Assembly (NCBI GenBank): GCA_001818775.1 | Contig: MHKD01000019.1 | Coordinates: forward strand, 3,298 to 47,788 | Source: Candidatus Kerfeldbacteria bacterium RIFCSPHIGHO2_12_FULL_48_17 | Lineage (GTDB): Bacteria; Patescibacteriota; Patescibacteriia; HO2-48-17 | Direction of reading: 5' to 3' | DNA length: 44,491 nucleotides | In this document: positions 1 to 11,100 of the stretch, piece after piece | Numbering within the stretch: position 1 is the stretch's first letter | Layout of the letters: every line of letters starts with the position of its first letter | Notes under the pieces: model-generated | Database searches by the model: none | The model's input: the letters and a program-made list of their open reading frames with translations, nothing else | What the model was told of the DNA's origin: nothing | Made by a program: the position numbers and the translations under genes

Positions 1-46
1 ATTTATACTAAAAAGCGAAATTCTTGAACTTGAGTTACTCTTTGCT

Positions 47-1597
47 TTAGTCAGCGGTTTTCTCCACAGATGCCGCATCCTGCGTCGCTTTTTGGCTTTC
101 CGCAGCTGCTTCGGTTTCGGCAGCTGCTTCCGCCGCTTCGGCGTCTTCTTCGGCCTTTTTGCGAGCTGCCCGGAGCGCAGACGTGTTATCGTTACCGATA
201 ATCACCAGAAAGTCAACCGTATCCTCCGATTGCTTCTGCTCATTGCGGATGTTTACGGGTATGCCGGCGGCAACGTTGGCGCTTAATTGCTCTTTGAGTA
301 TGCGCAGGGCCTGGGGCTTGTTGCCATCGGTAAAGTCATATATGACCGTTTTTTCATTGCCGGTCTGGGTGAGTGCGTTTTCCGCGCTCGCTATGGTGAA
401 TTCGATGCTTTCCAGCTCCGTAGCGATGAGTTTTGCCAGTCCGGTTTCTTTTGTGCCGTTTTTTATGGCCAGGGTTGCTGCTTCGTGTTCTATGGTGGTC
501 GGCTCTATTTCTTCCGAGAAAATGTTTTTGGCGACTGCCTGGATTTCCGCATACTTTCCCAGTCCGGCATTCGGTACCAGAACATAGGCTCCGGTTTCAG
601 ACGCAATTTCCGAGTGCAGCAGTCCGCCGGGGCCGTTGTCTATGACTTTATTTACGACACTTCCGCTGTCAACTTCCTTCGCCATGTCAGTAAATCGGAT
701 CATTTCCCAGATTTCCATGTTGGTACTGACGTGATCGCCAAGGTCGTTGAGGATGCTGTTTATTTTGACGGGATTCAGGAGTGTCCCCAAAGAGAAGAAC
801 TTTTGTTTGGCGGCGAAAATTATTTTCTGCTGGCGTTTTGATCGGGCGAAATCTGAACCTTCGCTGATCCCGCCTGAGCCTTCCGTTGTCACGCCTTTGC
901 GCGAACGGGCGAACTGCAGGGCTTTTTCACCGTTGAAATCCTGTTTACCCTTTTCAAATTTTATTGTTTGGTAGCCGAAATTGTAGTCGGGGTATTGATA
1001 GTCCACAAATGATCGTTCCACGTCCACCGTTATGCCCCCGAGATCGTCAATGATTTTCCTGAATCCTTCAAAATCAACGCGCAGAAAGTAGTGCATCTGC
1101 AGGCCGGTTACTTTTTGCAGCGCCTCGGCGGTGAGTGTTTCGCCTCCGCCGGGATATTTGTATTGAATGCCATAGGCGTTGGCGTTGTTGATTTTGCGGT
1201 AACCCAGATCGGTGCCGTCGGCGAGCTTGATGTCAACCACCATATCGCGCGGAATGGAAATGAGCGCCACTTTTTTGGTGGAGGGTTGGAAGCTGGCGAT
1301 CATAATGGTGTCGGCTAAATAAATACCGCCGGCGTGGCCTTCTCCACCCATGCCCATGAGGAGGACGTTAATTCTGTCTTCCTCATTCTCACCACTCAAT
1401 TTTTTTTCGTCGTTTTGCAGCAGATACCCAACCTGTTTATAGAGAGGCGTTTTGTTTTCTTTCTGAATAATGGTGTTGATGGTGCTGTCGCTGCCCAATA
1501 TGACGCGGTAGGAAAAAGCAAAACCGGCCACCACCAGCAATCCGACGACCAGCAGCGCTGTTTTTTTAACACTAAAAATTTTTCTTTTTTCTTCCAT
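47..1597 (-). CDS. LytR-CpsA-Psr (LCP) family protein with C-terminal LytR_C-like region
   Basis: Single N-terminal TM; motifs DRINVLLMGMGG, DTIMIASFQPSTKKVALISIPRD and ALQFARSRKG typical of LCP. Confidence 0.9.
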   Translation of the reverse strand: MEEKRKIFSVKKTALLVVGLLVVAGFAFSYRVILGSDSTINTIIQKENKTPLYKQVGYLLQNDEKKLSGENEEDRINVLLMGMGGEGHAGGIYLADTIMIASFQPSTKKVALISIPRDMVVDIKLADGTDLGYRKINNANAYGIQYKYPGGGETLTAEALQKVTGLQMHYFLRVDFEGFRKIIDDLGGITVDVERSFVDYQYPDYNFGYQTIKFEKGKQDFNGEKALQFARSRKGVTTEGSGGISEGSDFARSKRQQKIIFAAKQKFFSLGTLLNPVKINSILNDLGDHVSTNMEIWEMIRFTDMAKEVDSGSVVNKVIDNGPGGLLHSEIASETGAYVLVPNAGLGKYAEIQAVAKNIFSEEIEPTTIEHEAATLAIKNGTKETGLAKLIATELESIEFTIASAENALTQTGNEKTVIYDFTDGNKPQALRILKEQLSANVAAGIPVNIRNEQKQSEDTVDFLVIIGNDNTSALRAARKKAEEDAEAAEAAAETEAAAESQKATQDAASVEKTAD

Positions 1598-1799
1598 GAA
1601 TTTTCGCTTGTGTTTTGGTTGAAATTCTTTTTTACTATATAATATTTTCCTTATATGGTCAATTTTTTCGGAGGCAATTCATCGGGCTTTTTTCCTCTCA
1701 CCTCAGCATCTTTTTTGTTTTACATTATTTTTGCAGCATGGTATATTCAATGAAGTTTTGAAGTTTTCCATCGCTCCATTCATTTTTACCGTATCCAGA

Positions 1800-2477
1800 A
1801 TGGGTAAATTTTTTCACAAGAAAAAAGCCAAACAAAAAAATCAAGCTGATGTGCCGCCGAATGTGCGGCAGGATGACGCTGCTTTTGGCCCTGAACCTGA
1901 AGAAGATGACGACTTTTCCACGCCGGGAAGTTTTTTCATCGAGGTCATCAAGGTTGTCATCATCGCTTCGCTCATCCTGATACCGACGCGACAATTTCTC
2001 ATCAAACCTTTTTACGTCAGGGGCGCTTCCATGGAGCCGAATTTTCATGATTTTGAATATCTGGTTATTGATGAACTCAGTTTTCGGTTTCGTGAGCCCA
2101 AGCGGGGTGAGGTGGTTGTTTTTCACAATCCCACCAACAAGTCGGAGTTTTTTATCAAGCGCATCGTCGGTTTGCCGGGTGATAAGGTGCAGATAAAGAA
2201 TAATGAGATTACCGTTTATGACGCGGGGCATCCCGAGGGGTTTACTCTTGATGAGTTCTATCTGGGACCGAGTGTCGTTACGAGCGGGCGTTATACCACA
2301 ACCGTGGGAGTGGATGAATATTACGTGCTTGGTGATAACCGTGCCGCCAGTCATGATTCCCGCGCTTTCGGATCCATAGCGGCGCCTTCGGTTGTAGGTC
2401 GTATCTGGTTGCGGGCGTGGCCCCCAAAGCGCCTTACCCACTTTACGCCATTTACCTATCCTTTGGTTACCCAATAA
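1800..2477 (+). CDS. lepB: Signal peptidase I
   Basis: VRGASMEPNF (Ser), FIKRIVGLPGD (Lys), YVLGDNRAASHDSRAFG boxes; start placed at internal ATG 1800 rather than 1731. Confidence 0.92.
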   Translation: MGKFFHKKKAKQKNQADVPPNVRQDDAAFGPEPEEDDDFSTPGSFFIEVIKVVIIASLILIPTRQFLIKPFYVRGASMEPNFHDFEYLVIDELSFRFREPKRGEVVVFHNPTNKSEFFIKRIVGLPGDKVQIKNNEITVYDAGHPEGFTLDEFYLGPSVVTSGRYTTTVGVDEYYVLGDNRAASHDSRAFGSIAAPSVVGRIWLRAWPPKRLTHFTPFTYPLVTQ

Positions 2478-2480
2478 TAT

Positions 2481-3797
2481 ATGGCCAAAAAAAATATTTC
2501 TCTTAAGCTGCCAAAGAAAAAAATTCCGCCGCCGCAGCTTTTGCGCGGTATGAAAGACATCTACGATCAGGATCAGATCTGGTTTCAGGAAATCCGTAAA
2601 GCCGTGGCTGTTTTTGCCCGCGATTTCGGTTTTTCCCGCATTGATACCCCCATTCTGGAGCAGCACTCGCTGTTTGTGCGCGCCGTTGGTGATCAGACCG
2701 ACGTTGTTCAGAAAGAGATGTATGCGTTTGTTGATCAGGGCGGTGAGCATATTGCCGCCAGACCGGAAGCGACGGCTTCGATTGTCCGCGCCTATCTTGA
2801 GCATGGCATGCTGAGCAAACCGCAGCCGGTGAAACTCTATTATGAGGGTCCGATGTTTCGGCACGAGCGGCCGCAGCTGGGGCGCTATCGTCAGTTTTTT
2901 CAGTTTGGGTTTGAGGCTTTGGGTGATCAGCACCCGGTGCTTGATGCTGAAATGATACTTTTGGGCGAGCGGCTGCTGGCGAGTTTGGGGCTCAAGGTGG
3001 TTTTGCAGATCAACAGCATCGGCGATGAGAATTGTCGGCCGCAGTACACCCACATACTGAAGAGTTATTTCCGCACGAATAAAGCGCGGCTGTGTGCCGA
3101 TTGTCAGAAGCGTTTATTGAAGAATCCACTCCGCGTTTTAGACTGTAAAGAACCTTCGTGCGTGGGGATTGCCAAGGATGCGCCGCAAACCATTGATCAT
3201 CTGTGCACGGCGTGCAAGGACCACTTTGTGCAGGTCCTTGAGTATTTGGATGAACTGCAGATTGCCTATGAGCTCAACCCGCGGTTGGTGCGCGGTCTGG
3301 ATTATTACACCAAAACGGTGTTTGAATACTGGTCTGACGATGAACGTTTTCGTGATAAGCTCGCCCTTGGCGGGGGTGGTCGTTATGATCGTTTGGCGGA
3401 ATTGCTGGGCGGTCGCACGGTCCCGGCCGTTGGTATGGCACCGGGTTTTGAACGTATTGTGCTGTTGTTGAACGAACTGAAAACGTACGAGCCTAAGGTG
3501 TATGCGCCTCAGGTTTTTGTGGCGCCGCTGGGTGATCAGGCACGCAAACGCGCGCTGAAAGTGTATGATGGTCTGCGCGCAGCCGGTGTGCGTGTCGCCC
3601 AGAATTTTTCCAAAGACGGGCTTTCCAGTCAGTTGGGCATGGCGAGTAAATTGCAGGCCCGTTTTACCCTCATCATCGGTCAGCAGGAAATTCTTGATGA
3701 TACCGTTATGGTACGCGATATGGAAACATCATCCCAGGAAGTTGTTGATTACGGCAAAATTGTCGGAGATATTAAAAAGCGTTTACGTAAGAAATAA
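2481..3797 (+). CDS. hisS: Histidyl-tRNA synthetase
   Basis: RGMKDI, class II motifs (YYEGPMFRHERPQLGRYRQFFQFGFE), LVRGLDYYTKTVFE, GGGGRYDRL. Confidence 0.96.
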   Translation: MAKKNISLKLPKKKIPPPQLLRGMKDIYDQDQIWFQEIRKAVAVFARDFGFSRIDTPILEQHSLFVRAVGDQTDVVQKEMYAFVDQGGEHIAARPEATASIVRAYLEHGMLSKPQPVKLYYEGPMFRHERPQLGRYRQFFQFGFEALGDQHPVLDAEMILLGERLLASLGLKVVLQINSIGDENCRPQYTHILKSYFRTNKARLCADCQKRLLKNPLRVLDCKEPSCVGIAKDAPQTIDHLCTACKDHFVQVLEYLDELQIAYELNPRLVRGLDYYTKTVFEYWSDDERFRDKLALGGGGRYDRLAELLGGRTVPAVGMAPGFERIVLLLNELKTYEPKVYAPQVFVAPLGDQARKRALKVYDGLRAAGVRVAQNFSKDGLSSQLGMASKLQARFTLIIGQQEILDDTVMVRDMETSSQEVVDYGKIVGDIKKRLRKK

Positions 3798-3798
3798 T

Positions 3799-4140
3799 AT
3801 GGGTGATTGTTTGTTTTGCAAAATCGTGGCCGGTCAACTGCCCTCGGAGAAAGTTTTTGAAGATGATGATTTTTTGGCATTGAAGGATATTCATCCCAAA
3901 GCGCCGACGCACGTTTTGGTTGTTCCGAAGAAACACATTCCTTCACTGGCCGATGTTTCGGCTGAAGACGAGGTCATGCTGGGCCGGTTGATGCATCGTG
4001 TGGCGTTGGTTGCGCGCGATTTGGGTGTGGCTGACAAGGGGTATAAGGTGGTGCTGAATGTGCGCGAACACGGCGGGCAGATAGTGCCGCATATTCATGT
4101 GCATATTTTGGGTGGGGAACGTATAAAAGGGCTGGTGTAA
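3799..4140 (+). CDS. HIT family nucleotide hydrolase/transferase
   Basis: CLFCKIVAGQLPSEKVFEDD..., HIHVHILGG triad; ATG 3799. Confidence 0.93.
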   Translation: MGDCLFCKIVAGQLPSEKVFEDDDFLALKDIHPKAPTHVLVVPKKHIPSLADVSAEDEVMLGRLMHRVALVARDLGVADKGYKVVLNVREHGGQIVPHIHVHILGGERIKGLV

Positions 4141-4144
4141 GTAA

Positions 4145-4264
4145 CGGGTTTCCAGTTTTGGTCGATTTCTGCGTCAGAATCTGCGACACTCGTTCGGTGT
4201 ATGTTCAATACACCTCACTCGTTTCTCGATTCTTCCTTGAACTCGTCACAAAACTGAAAACCCG
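4145..4264 (+). repeat. Type I nested-hairpin element, copy E
   Basis: S1 cgggtttccagttttg (4145-4160)/caaaactgaaaacccg (4249-4264), 15/16 paired; S2 agaatc (4176-4181)/gattct (4228-4233); S3 ggtgtat (4196-4202)/atacacc (4208-4214). Begins 4 nt after the HIT stop. Confidence 0.88.
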
Positions 4265-4289
4265 ACCGGACTGGTTTTGCAGAGTTAGT

Positions 4290-4318
4290 TTGACATGATG
4301 CAGTAATAATGTTATATT
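4290..4318 (+). promoter_or_regulatory. Sigma70-type promoter for rpsU
   Basis: TTGACA (4290-4295), 17-bp spacer, TATATT (4313-4318). Confidence 0.75.
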
Positions 4319-4357
4319 TTTACTATTAATCTCATAAAGAAAGGAAGGTCGAAAAGC

Positions 4358-4408
4358 ATGAAGTCTATTTTTTCCAGCAGATTTTGGATAGGAGGTGCCT
4401 ATCAATGA
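4358..4408 (+). CDS. Possible 16-codon leader peptide overlapping rpsU start
   Basis: aaaggaaggt SD-like then ATG; MKSIFSSRFWIGGAYQ stop; stop overlaps rpsU ATG as ATGA; rpsU SD GGAGGT lies within the ORF. Confidence 0.5.
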   Translation: MKSIFSSRFWIGGAYQ

Positions 4409-4680
4409 TAGATGTGAAGAAGAAGGAAGGGGAATCGAATGAAGCCCTGCTGCGTCGTTTCTCCCGTAAGGTTCAGTCCAGTGGCGTACTTCTGCGCGTG
4501 AAAAAGGGCCGTTTTTTGCAGAAGACGAAAAGTAAGAATCTTTTGCGCGAGCAGGCCATAAGACGCACGCTCGTCAGAGAGCAAAAAGATTATTTACGCC
4601 GGATTGGTAAATTGGAAGAAACCACCGACCGTTTTGGACGCACCAAGTCCAAGACAAAAATTCATCTTAAGAGGCGCTAG
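4405..4680 (+). CDS. rpsU: 30S ribosomal protein S21
   Basis: MIDVKKKEGESNEALLRRFSRKVQSSGVL..., SD GGAGGT at 4391. Confidence 0.85.
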   Translation: MIDVKKKEGESNEALLRRFSRKVQSSGVLLRVKKGRFLQKTKSKNLLREQAIRRTLVREQKDYLRRIGKLEETTDRFGRTKSKTKIHLKRR

Positions 4681-4698
4681 TTTTTCACTCAACTGTCC

Positions 4699-5151
4699 AT
4701 GAGTGTGCTCGAACGCATTACCAATGATCTCAAGGTTGCTCTCAAGAATCAGCAGATGGATCAGCTGACGCTTTTGCGTGGTTTGAAATCGGCGATTAAA
4801 AATGCTGAAATTGAAGCGCGCGGTCAGCTCGATGACGCGGGCGTGGTGAAAGTTTTGCAGAAGGCCGCCAAGCAACGCCGTGAATCCATTGTGGCTTTTG
4901 AAAAGGGTGGGCGTAAAGATTTGGTTGATAAAGAAACAGCCGAGCTGCATTTTATTGAGCAGTATTTGCCGGAGCAGATGTCGGATGGCGCTTTACGCGA
5001 AGTCGTTAAAAAGGTTGTTGCCGACGTTGGTGCAGCCGGTGCCGCTGGTGCCAGCGCATTCGGTGTTGTTATGGGAAAAGTTATGTCTCAGGTCAAAGGG
5101 AAAGCTGATGGTAAAAAGGTTCAACAAATAGTGAAAGAAATGTTAGGTTAA
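4699..5151 (+). CDS. GatB/YqeY domain protein
   Basis: RITNDLKVALKNQQMDQLTLLRGLKSAIKNAEIEAR and FIEQYLPEQMSD typical of YqeY. Confidence 0.92.
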   Translation: MSVLERITNDLKVALKNQQMDQLTLLRGLKSAIKNAEIEARGQLDDAGVVKVLQKAAKQRRESIVAFEKGGRKDLVDKETAELHFIEQYLPEQMSDGALREVVKKVVADVGAAGAAGASAFGVVMGKVMSQVKGKADGKKVQQIVKEMLG

Positions 5152-5179
5152 ATTTTAGTTTGGCTCGTTTGCTTGTCGT

Positions 5180-8100
5180 ATGAGTCGAATACAAAAACAC
5201 AAATTTTTTCTTCTCGGTCTGGTGGCAGCGGTGCTGGTTGGTGCTGCCGGCCTTTTTGTTGTCCGCATACAGCCGGTGTTTGCCATTATGGTTGATGAAA
5301 CGTTGGGTGCAAGTCTGGGTTTGGGTTCGGCATCGCCCGAGTCCATTGTTATCAGTATTATTCAGTGGGCACTGAGCCTGCTGGCGTTGATTGCGGTGAT
5401 CATTGTTTTGTATGCCGGGTTTTTGTATATGCTTTCCCGCGGCGATCCCCAGAAGATTGAGCGGGCGAAGAAAATTTTACAGAGCGGTTTGATTGGGTTG
5501 GTTATTATTTTGTCGGCTTGGGGAATTGTGCAGTATATTTTGAGTCGGCTTGGTGACGCGACGACGGGTGGTCCGGGGCAGTCGTGTAGTGCTGATCCGA
5601 CGATCTGCAGTGTGAACGGGTTGACGTGCTGCCCTAGTGGTCAGTGCCAACTGTCGTGTGGCAGTCTTATTCCCGGGAGTTCGGAGTTTGGTGTCAAGAA
5701 AACGATCCCGGATAATGGTGACATTGCTGTGCCGTTGTGCACGCTGGTGGCGGCGCAGTTTACTGAGAATATTCTTCCTGAAAGTTTGAAGCCGGAAGAG
5801 TCGGATCCGGATAAGCGGAATTTTACTTTGAAGTTGGTGTTTAATCATGCGCCGGAAGTGAAGGCGGCGGTTGAGGGCTTGGACGGCGACGCCTGCACCG
5901 ATAATATGCAGTGCACTTCGGCCAATTGCGATACCGGCACAAGTAAATGCAAAGGCGATACCATTGCCAATACGCTTGCTTTTAATGATCAAGATCACCG
6001 TTGGGCGGTGTTGTATCCGACTGGTCGGGAGTTGCCGCAGTTTGCCACATTTGAAGCGCGCATCACGGGTGCGAATAGTGGTGTTCAGTCGGAAAATTTA
6101 CACCGGTTGGCCCAGGATTATGTCTGGGAGTTTTCCACGAATGATACGGTGGATGATACGCCGCCGGTGGTCGTGGAACGGCAATGTCTGGGCGGTGATA
6201 ATCATTATGCTGATTGCACGGAAGATGCCACTATCTGCGCCGTGGCCACCCCACCTAATTTGCCTGGCACATGTGAAGTGGTAGATTCGCCTTACCCGGC
6301 CGACGGCGCTGTCGATGTTTGCCGCAATACCGCACTTGGCGTGGTGTTCAGTGAGCAGATTGATCCCATCAGTGTCAATGGTCTGCCTGACGTTGATTCT
6401 TTTATTGTGTCGCAGCTCAATCCCAATACCATTCCCGTGGCTGATCAGCCCACTCAGTTTGATCCCACCGCTATTCTTCTTAAGATGTCCATTGAGGCCA
6501 GTTCGTTTGGCGCCCGCCCGCTGGAACCATTCGCGGCCAATACAGAGCATTTCGCGCGCGTGTTTGGCGGACGTCCGACCTGTGTTGATGCTGCCGGTGT
6601 TCCGACGGGCGTTTTGTGTTCTACTGGCCTGGGGTGCGGCGTTGATCAGCGCTGCGTGGGGGCGTATGGAGCTATCCAGGATGTTTGTGGTAATCCCCTT
6701 GACGGTAACCGTGATGAAGTGGTTAACACCGACGAGATTTTTACGCAGGGCAGTCCGGTGGATGATTTTATCAGTACCGAAGACACGGTGCCACTGAACG
6801 ATACGCCGTGGAATTTCACGACCGGTGACCAGCTGCAGTGTTTACCCAACATTGATGCTATTGATCTGACAGCGTATGATGGTTTGGATTCCTCCCCCTA
6901 TGGGCCTGATCTGAATGACAGGGGTGGCAACGGTGACCCCGGTTTTATTAATATTATTGGTGATTATCTTACGCCGCTCGATTATGTTGGTTTTAATGGC
7001 GGTGTCCAGGTCAGTTCGGATGACATCCAGTGTTTCGACACCAAATATCGTGTTGCTGGCGCAACTCAACCGGGCGACTCAGCCAGTCTTGGTCAGTGTA
7101 TCGTTTGGAAAACGGCAAGTAAGGTTATTGTGAAGATTCCTCCCGGCGCGGCCAGAAAAGATCAGGTGGCTGTCACTTCGGTTGGTGAAACGGCCGTTTC
7201 GCAGAAAGATTTTGATCCACTGAGCCCGCATATAGATTCGGTGTCAACGCCTGCCAGGCCGGGTGATTATATTACGGTTCGTGGCCGCAATTTCGGTGAA
7301 ACCGAGGGCACGGTCTGGTTCCGCATTCCGGGTGGTGGCAATTTTAAGCATGTTCCGCCGCCGACGGGTATTTGCGGTGATACGTGGGGAAATACCCAGA
7401 TTGTGGTTGAAGTTCCCCAGTTGCCGCTGGCTATTGGTGAGATAGCCGAAGTGCAGGTGGAAACCGCCGGTGTGGATCAGAAGCTGGGTACCGATGACCA
7501 GCCTGGTCCGGAAGGAGATGTAGCGGTTGATAACAAAATTGGCAATATTCGCGAAATGACGATAGCTCCCACCAACCGTCCGTCTTTGTGTCGCCTTGTT
7601 CCGATTTGCAGTAACGATGGTGATGCCACGGTGAGTTTTATTGGGAAAGCTTTTCACAGTGCTTCCGGGCCGGTGCAGGGCAAAGCGTTTTTTGGCACGC
7701 AGGCCGGTACTGAGATTGGTTGGTCAGATCAGCAGGTTGACGCCAAGGCGCCCAATGTTGATTTTGGGCATTACGAATCGTTTATCCAGATCACGGATCC
7801 GGATGTTCCCTCTGAGCAGGCGGTATTGCAGAGTAATTCTCTTGATTTTGCCGTTCCCTGCGGCAATGTTCCGTATGTCGTGAGTGATGGCAGTTGCGAT
7901 GTCGCTGCCGACCTGTTCCCCAGTACCAATCCCCGCAATGGCGCGCAGAATATTTGTTTGAACATTAAACTGGCGGCGCGTTTTAGCATAAAGATGGACA
8001 TGGCTACCAGTGGTCCGGGTCTGCGCAATAAAGATAATTTTAAGCTCTATGATTGTGGGGTGAATCGTCCTGACACGAAAGGCAAGATAGGGGATTGTAT

Positions 8101-11100
8101 CGCTGCCGACGCGTCGGTGGGTATTGCCAATGTCGTGGAAGATCCGAATTTTAAGGATGATGTGAATAAAGGGTATGATGATGCCAGCGTTCTGATTACC
8201 CTCACTCCCCCGGCTGTGGGCAATCCGCTTACGCCGAACCGGTGGTACGCATTGTGGATTTCCGGTCAGCTGCGCAGCGATCCCGCTACCTGTTTTTATC
8301 TTGACAGCGGCAAAGAGGTTCCGGGTACGAGCGGTATGTGCCCAGATAACGCGGCAGCTTGTGAAGCTGCCGGTGATGATGCTTTTTGCGGTGGTGTGAC
8401 CATGCTCGATTCCTATGCCAGTATTTTCCAAACGCAGCCGGAAGAGGGTGTGTGTCAGGTGCATGACCTCAATGTGCAGACGCCGAACGGTACCAAAGTC
8501 ACGGATGGCGCAACAAGTTTACCGTATACGGCGCAGCCGTATGGTCCCAACTGCATGATTTTAGATCCGGGAGATTTTGCCGGTCAGTATCTTTGGACGG
8601 ACAAGGATCCTGATGATATTGCAAAAATTACGACTGCCACCGATCAACCGCAGGTTTCCGTCAAGGCCACGGCGGTAACGCGCGCGAAAGATAATGGTCG
8701 GGCCGATATTCAGTGTACTCTGCAGGAGCAGAAGGACAGTGCGCCATTTTATACGGATTTTAATTTTTGTACCCTGGATATTGATTGTAATGAGTGCGGT
8801 ACCGGTACTTCGAAGTGTGTGCATAATACCTGCACACCGGTAGTCAAGGAAGTGAGTCCGGGCAGCGGTCCGGTGACGCGGCCGGTGACGGTGCGTGGTT
8901 GTTATTTTGGTACGAACGAGGATGACCCGGGTGATAAAGTGGAATTTGGTGCGTTTAAGGCGCCTCTGGTCCAGCAATGCGGCGACGGTGCCTGGACCAA
9001 CAGCGCGATTATCGTCGAAGTACCGGAAGGTTTGAAGGTTGGTGATAAACCGGCCATTACGGTTACGAATGTTGATCCTGATACTGCCAAAACATTTGTG
9101 AGTAATACGGATATAAAGTTTTTGGTCACGAATACATGTACCGATGTTGAAGGCGCCGAGGTTAAGACCCCTCCCGAAGGTATTCCTTTGCTGTGTACTT
9201 TGGATCCGCTGGAAGTCGCGTTTGGTGATGAGATTACGTTGACGGGTGATAGGTTTGGTGCAAAACAGGAGGAGAAAGATGCCGTGTTCTATACTTCCGG
9301 TGAAGCGTTTGCCAAGCAAACCACGAATCCTTCCTGGACCAGCACTGAAGTGAAATCAACGGTTCCGGCGGCGGCGACCAGTGGTTCGGTCTTCGTTTCC
9401 AATGAACAATGCGTGAGTAATGGTTTGACAGTCCGGCCGAAATGCTCGATTGACAGTCAGTGCGCAGCGACGAGTTGCTGCGGCAGTGATGGTTTTTGTG
9501 CAGAGGCCAGTGTGTGTGCCAATACCGGAAATACCGGTGAGCTTTGCCAGAGTCTTGATGAGGATCTCGTTGCCTGTCACAATCTCAATGCGCCCACACA
9601 GGGCCCGCCCGGGCATCAGTGTTTGGCTGATGATCGTGAGCCGCTTGGTAAACCCGATGGTACACCCGAGAGCGATTGCCGTTTTTGCTGCGTTCCCGGT
9701 GATAAGTATAATGATCTTGTCTGCGAAGCGAACGTTGCTTCGTGCACAGACACGAACCCGACTGCTGATTTCCGCGGTGCGTATTGCGGTTGCACCGGTG
9801 ACAGTGTCTGTCCTTCGCCTGGCAGTAATGGCTGCGGCGCTGTTCCGGGTCATGGAAAGTGCTGTTTGGCGCGCCCCAGCATTATTCCTCCTTCCGATCC
9901 TGAGAACGGTGACACCGATTTTTGCCCCAACGGCGTTCTGGAATTTGAATTCAGTCAGGAGATGGATGTGAACAGCTTTGCTGCGAATTTCAGTTTGGTT
10001 GATGCCGCCAGCACCGCTGTGACCGGTACATTCAACACTACCTATGATAGTGCCACCAAGCATATGAAGGTACAGTTTGTGCCTGCGCATCTTCTTGCCG
10101 CCAATAAGCACAAGGCAACGTGGAAGGGTGATAGCGATACCACTAATGACACTACCGAGGGTGCCGTGAATAGCTATGGTATTGGTATGAGCGGCAGCTA
10201 TGCCATCGAATTCACGCCGGCTGCCAATGTTTGCGATCTGAGCAAGGTTGCGTTGCAAACCTGGGTGCCGGAAACCCAGGAAGGCGGCAACACATTCACC
10301 AGCGCTGACACAAAGGGTAAGGCGATCGTTACGGGGTATGCGAAGAATGGCAATGTGGTGTTGCCGGTGCCCGGGGAAACAGAATGGACCTGGCGCTGGA
10401 CGATTGACCCAAACACCATGGTGAATATTACAGACACGGCTGATCCGCAGAAGAAGGATTTAAGTATTACCGGGAAAAATAAGAGTGGAGTTTCGATTTT
10501 GGAGGCCGAAGCCGTGCCGGAAGATCCACCGGTTGGGTACGCGGCCAATCTCAGTGATTCCAAGGCGCTGTATGTATATATTTGCGAAGATCCGTGGCTG
10601 GATGAACTTGGAAATCCCGGATTTGCTGATATTTTGGGCACTGCTGACGAGGCTTTCGATTTGCCGGCGTATAATCATGTTATTCGCTACTGCCGTGATG
10701 GGTATTCGCCCGCGTCTGATTTTAACCGGGTTATTATCAAGGATGCTGAGACGAAACAGACCATTATGGGGCTGCGCACCGGTGTTAGCTATTCTACGCA
10801 GTCAACGGGATCGGATGATTTGCCGGCCGGCGTGATGCGTGAATATCTCTTTACCCAGACCAGTCCTGACAGTCAGCAGGACGCGATCGGTGTGCGCGTG
10901 TTTGAAAATCCGGAACATCTTTCTCCCGGTGTGTGGTATAAACATTACGCTCCCAATCCGGTTGATAATTTCGGCGTTATTGACGTGGCGACCGGCGTGA
11001 CTCCCAAGGGTGAGGGATATGAAGCGGTGCGCGTGGGTAGAACGGCCTACATCAGCGCGACGAATCATTTTCAGGAAGATGGGAATCCGGCCAATCAGCA

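Noticed and set aside
1725-3053. 442-aa minus-strand ORF antisense to lepB/hisS
   Set aside because: Antisense to clearly recognisable genes and composition not protein-like; artefact of GC-skewed codon use. Same for most antisense ORFs across 5477-11594, 36078-36983 and 41702-42592.
4145-4264. Type I elements as simple Rho-independent terminators
   Set aside because: About 120 nt, multi-stem, no consistent T-tract, and conserved loop sequence; ordinary terminators are found separately (for example 17506-17533).
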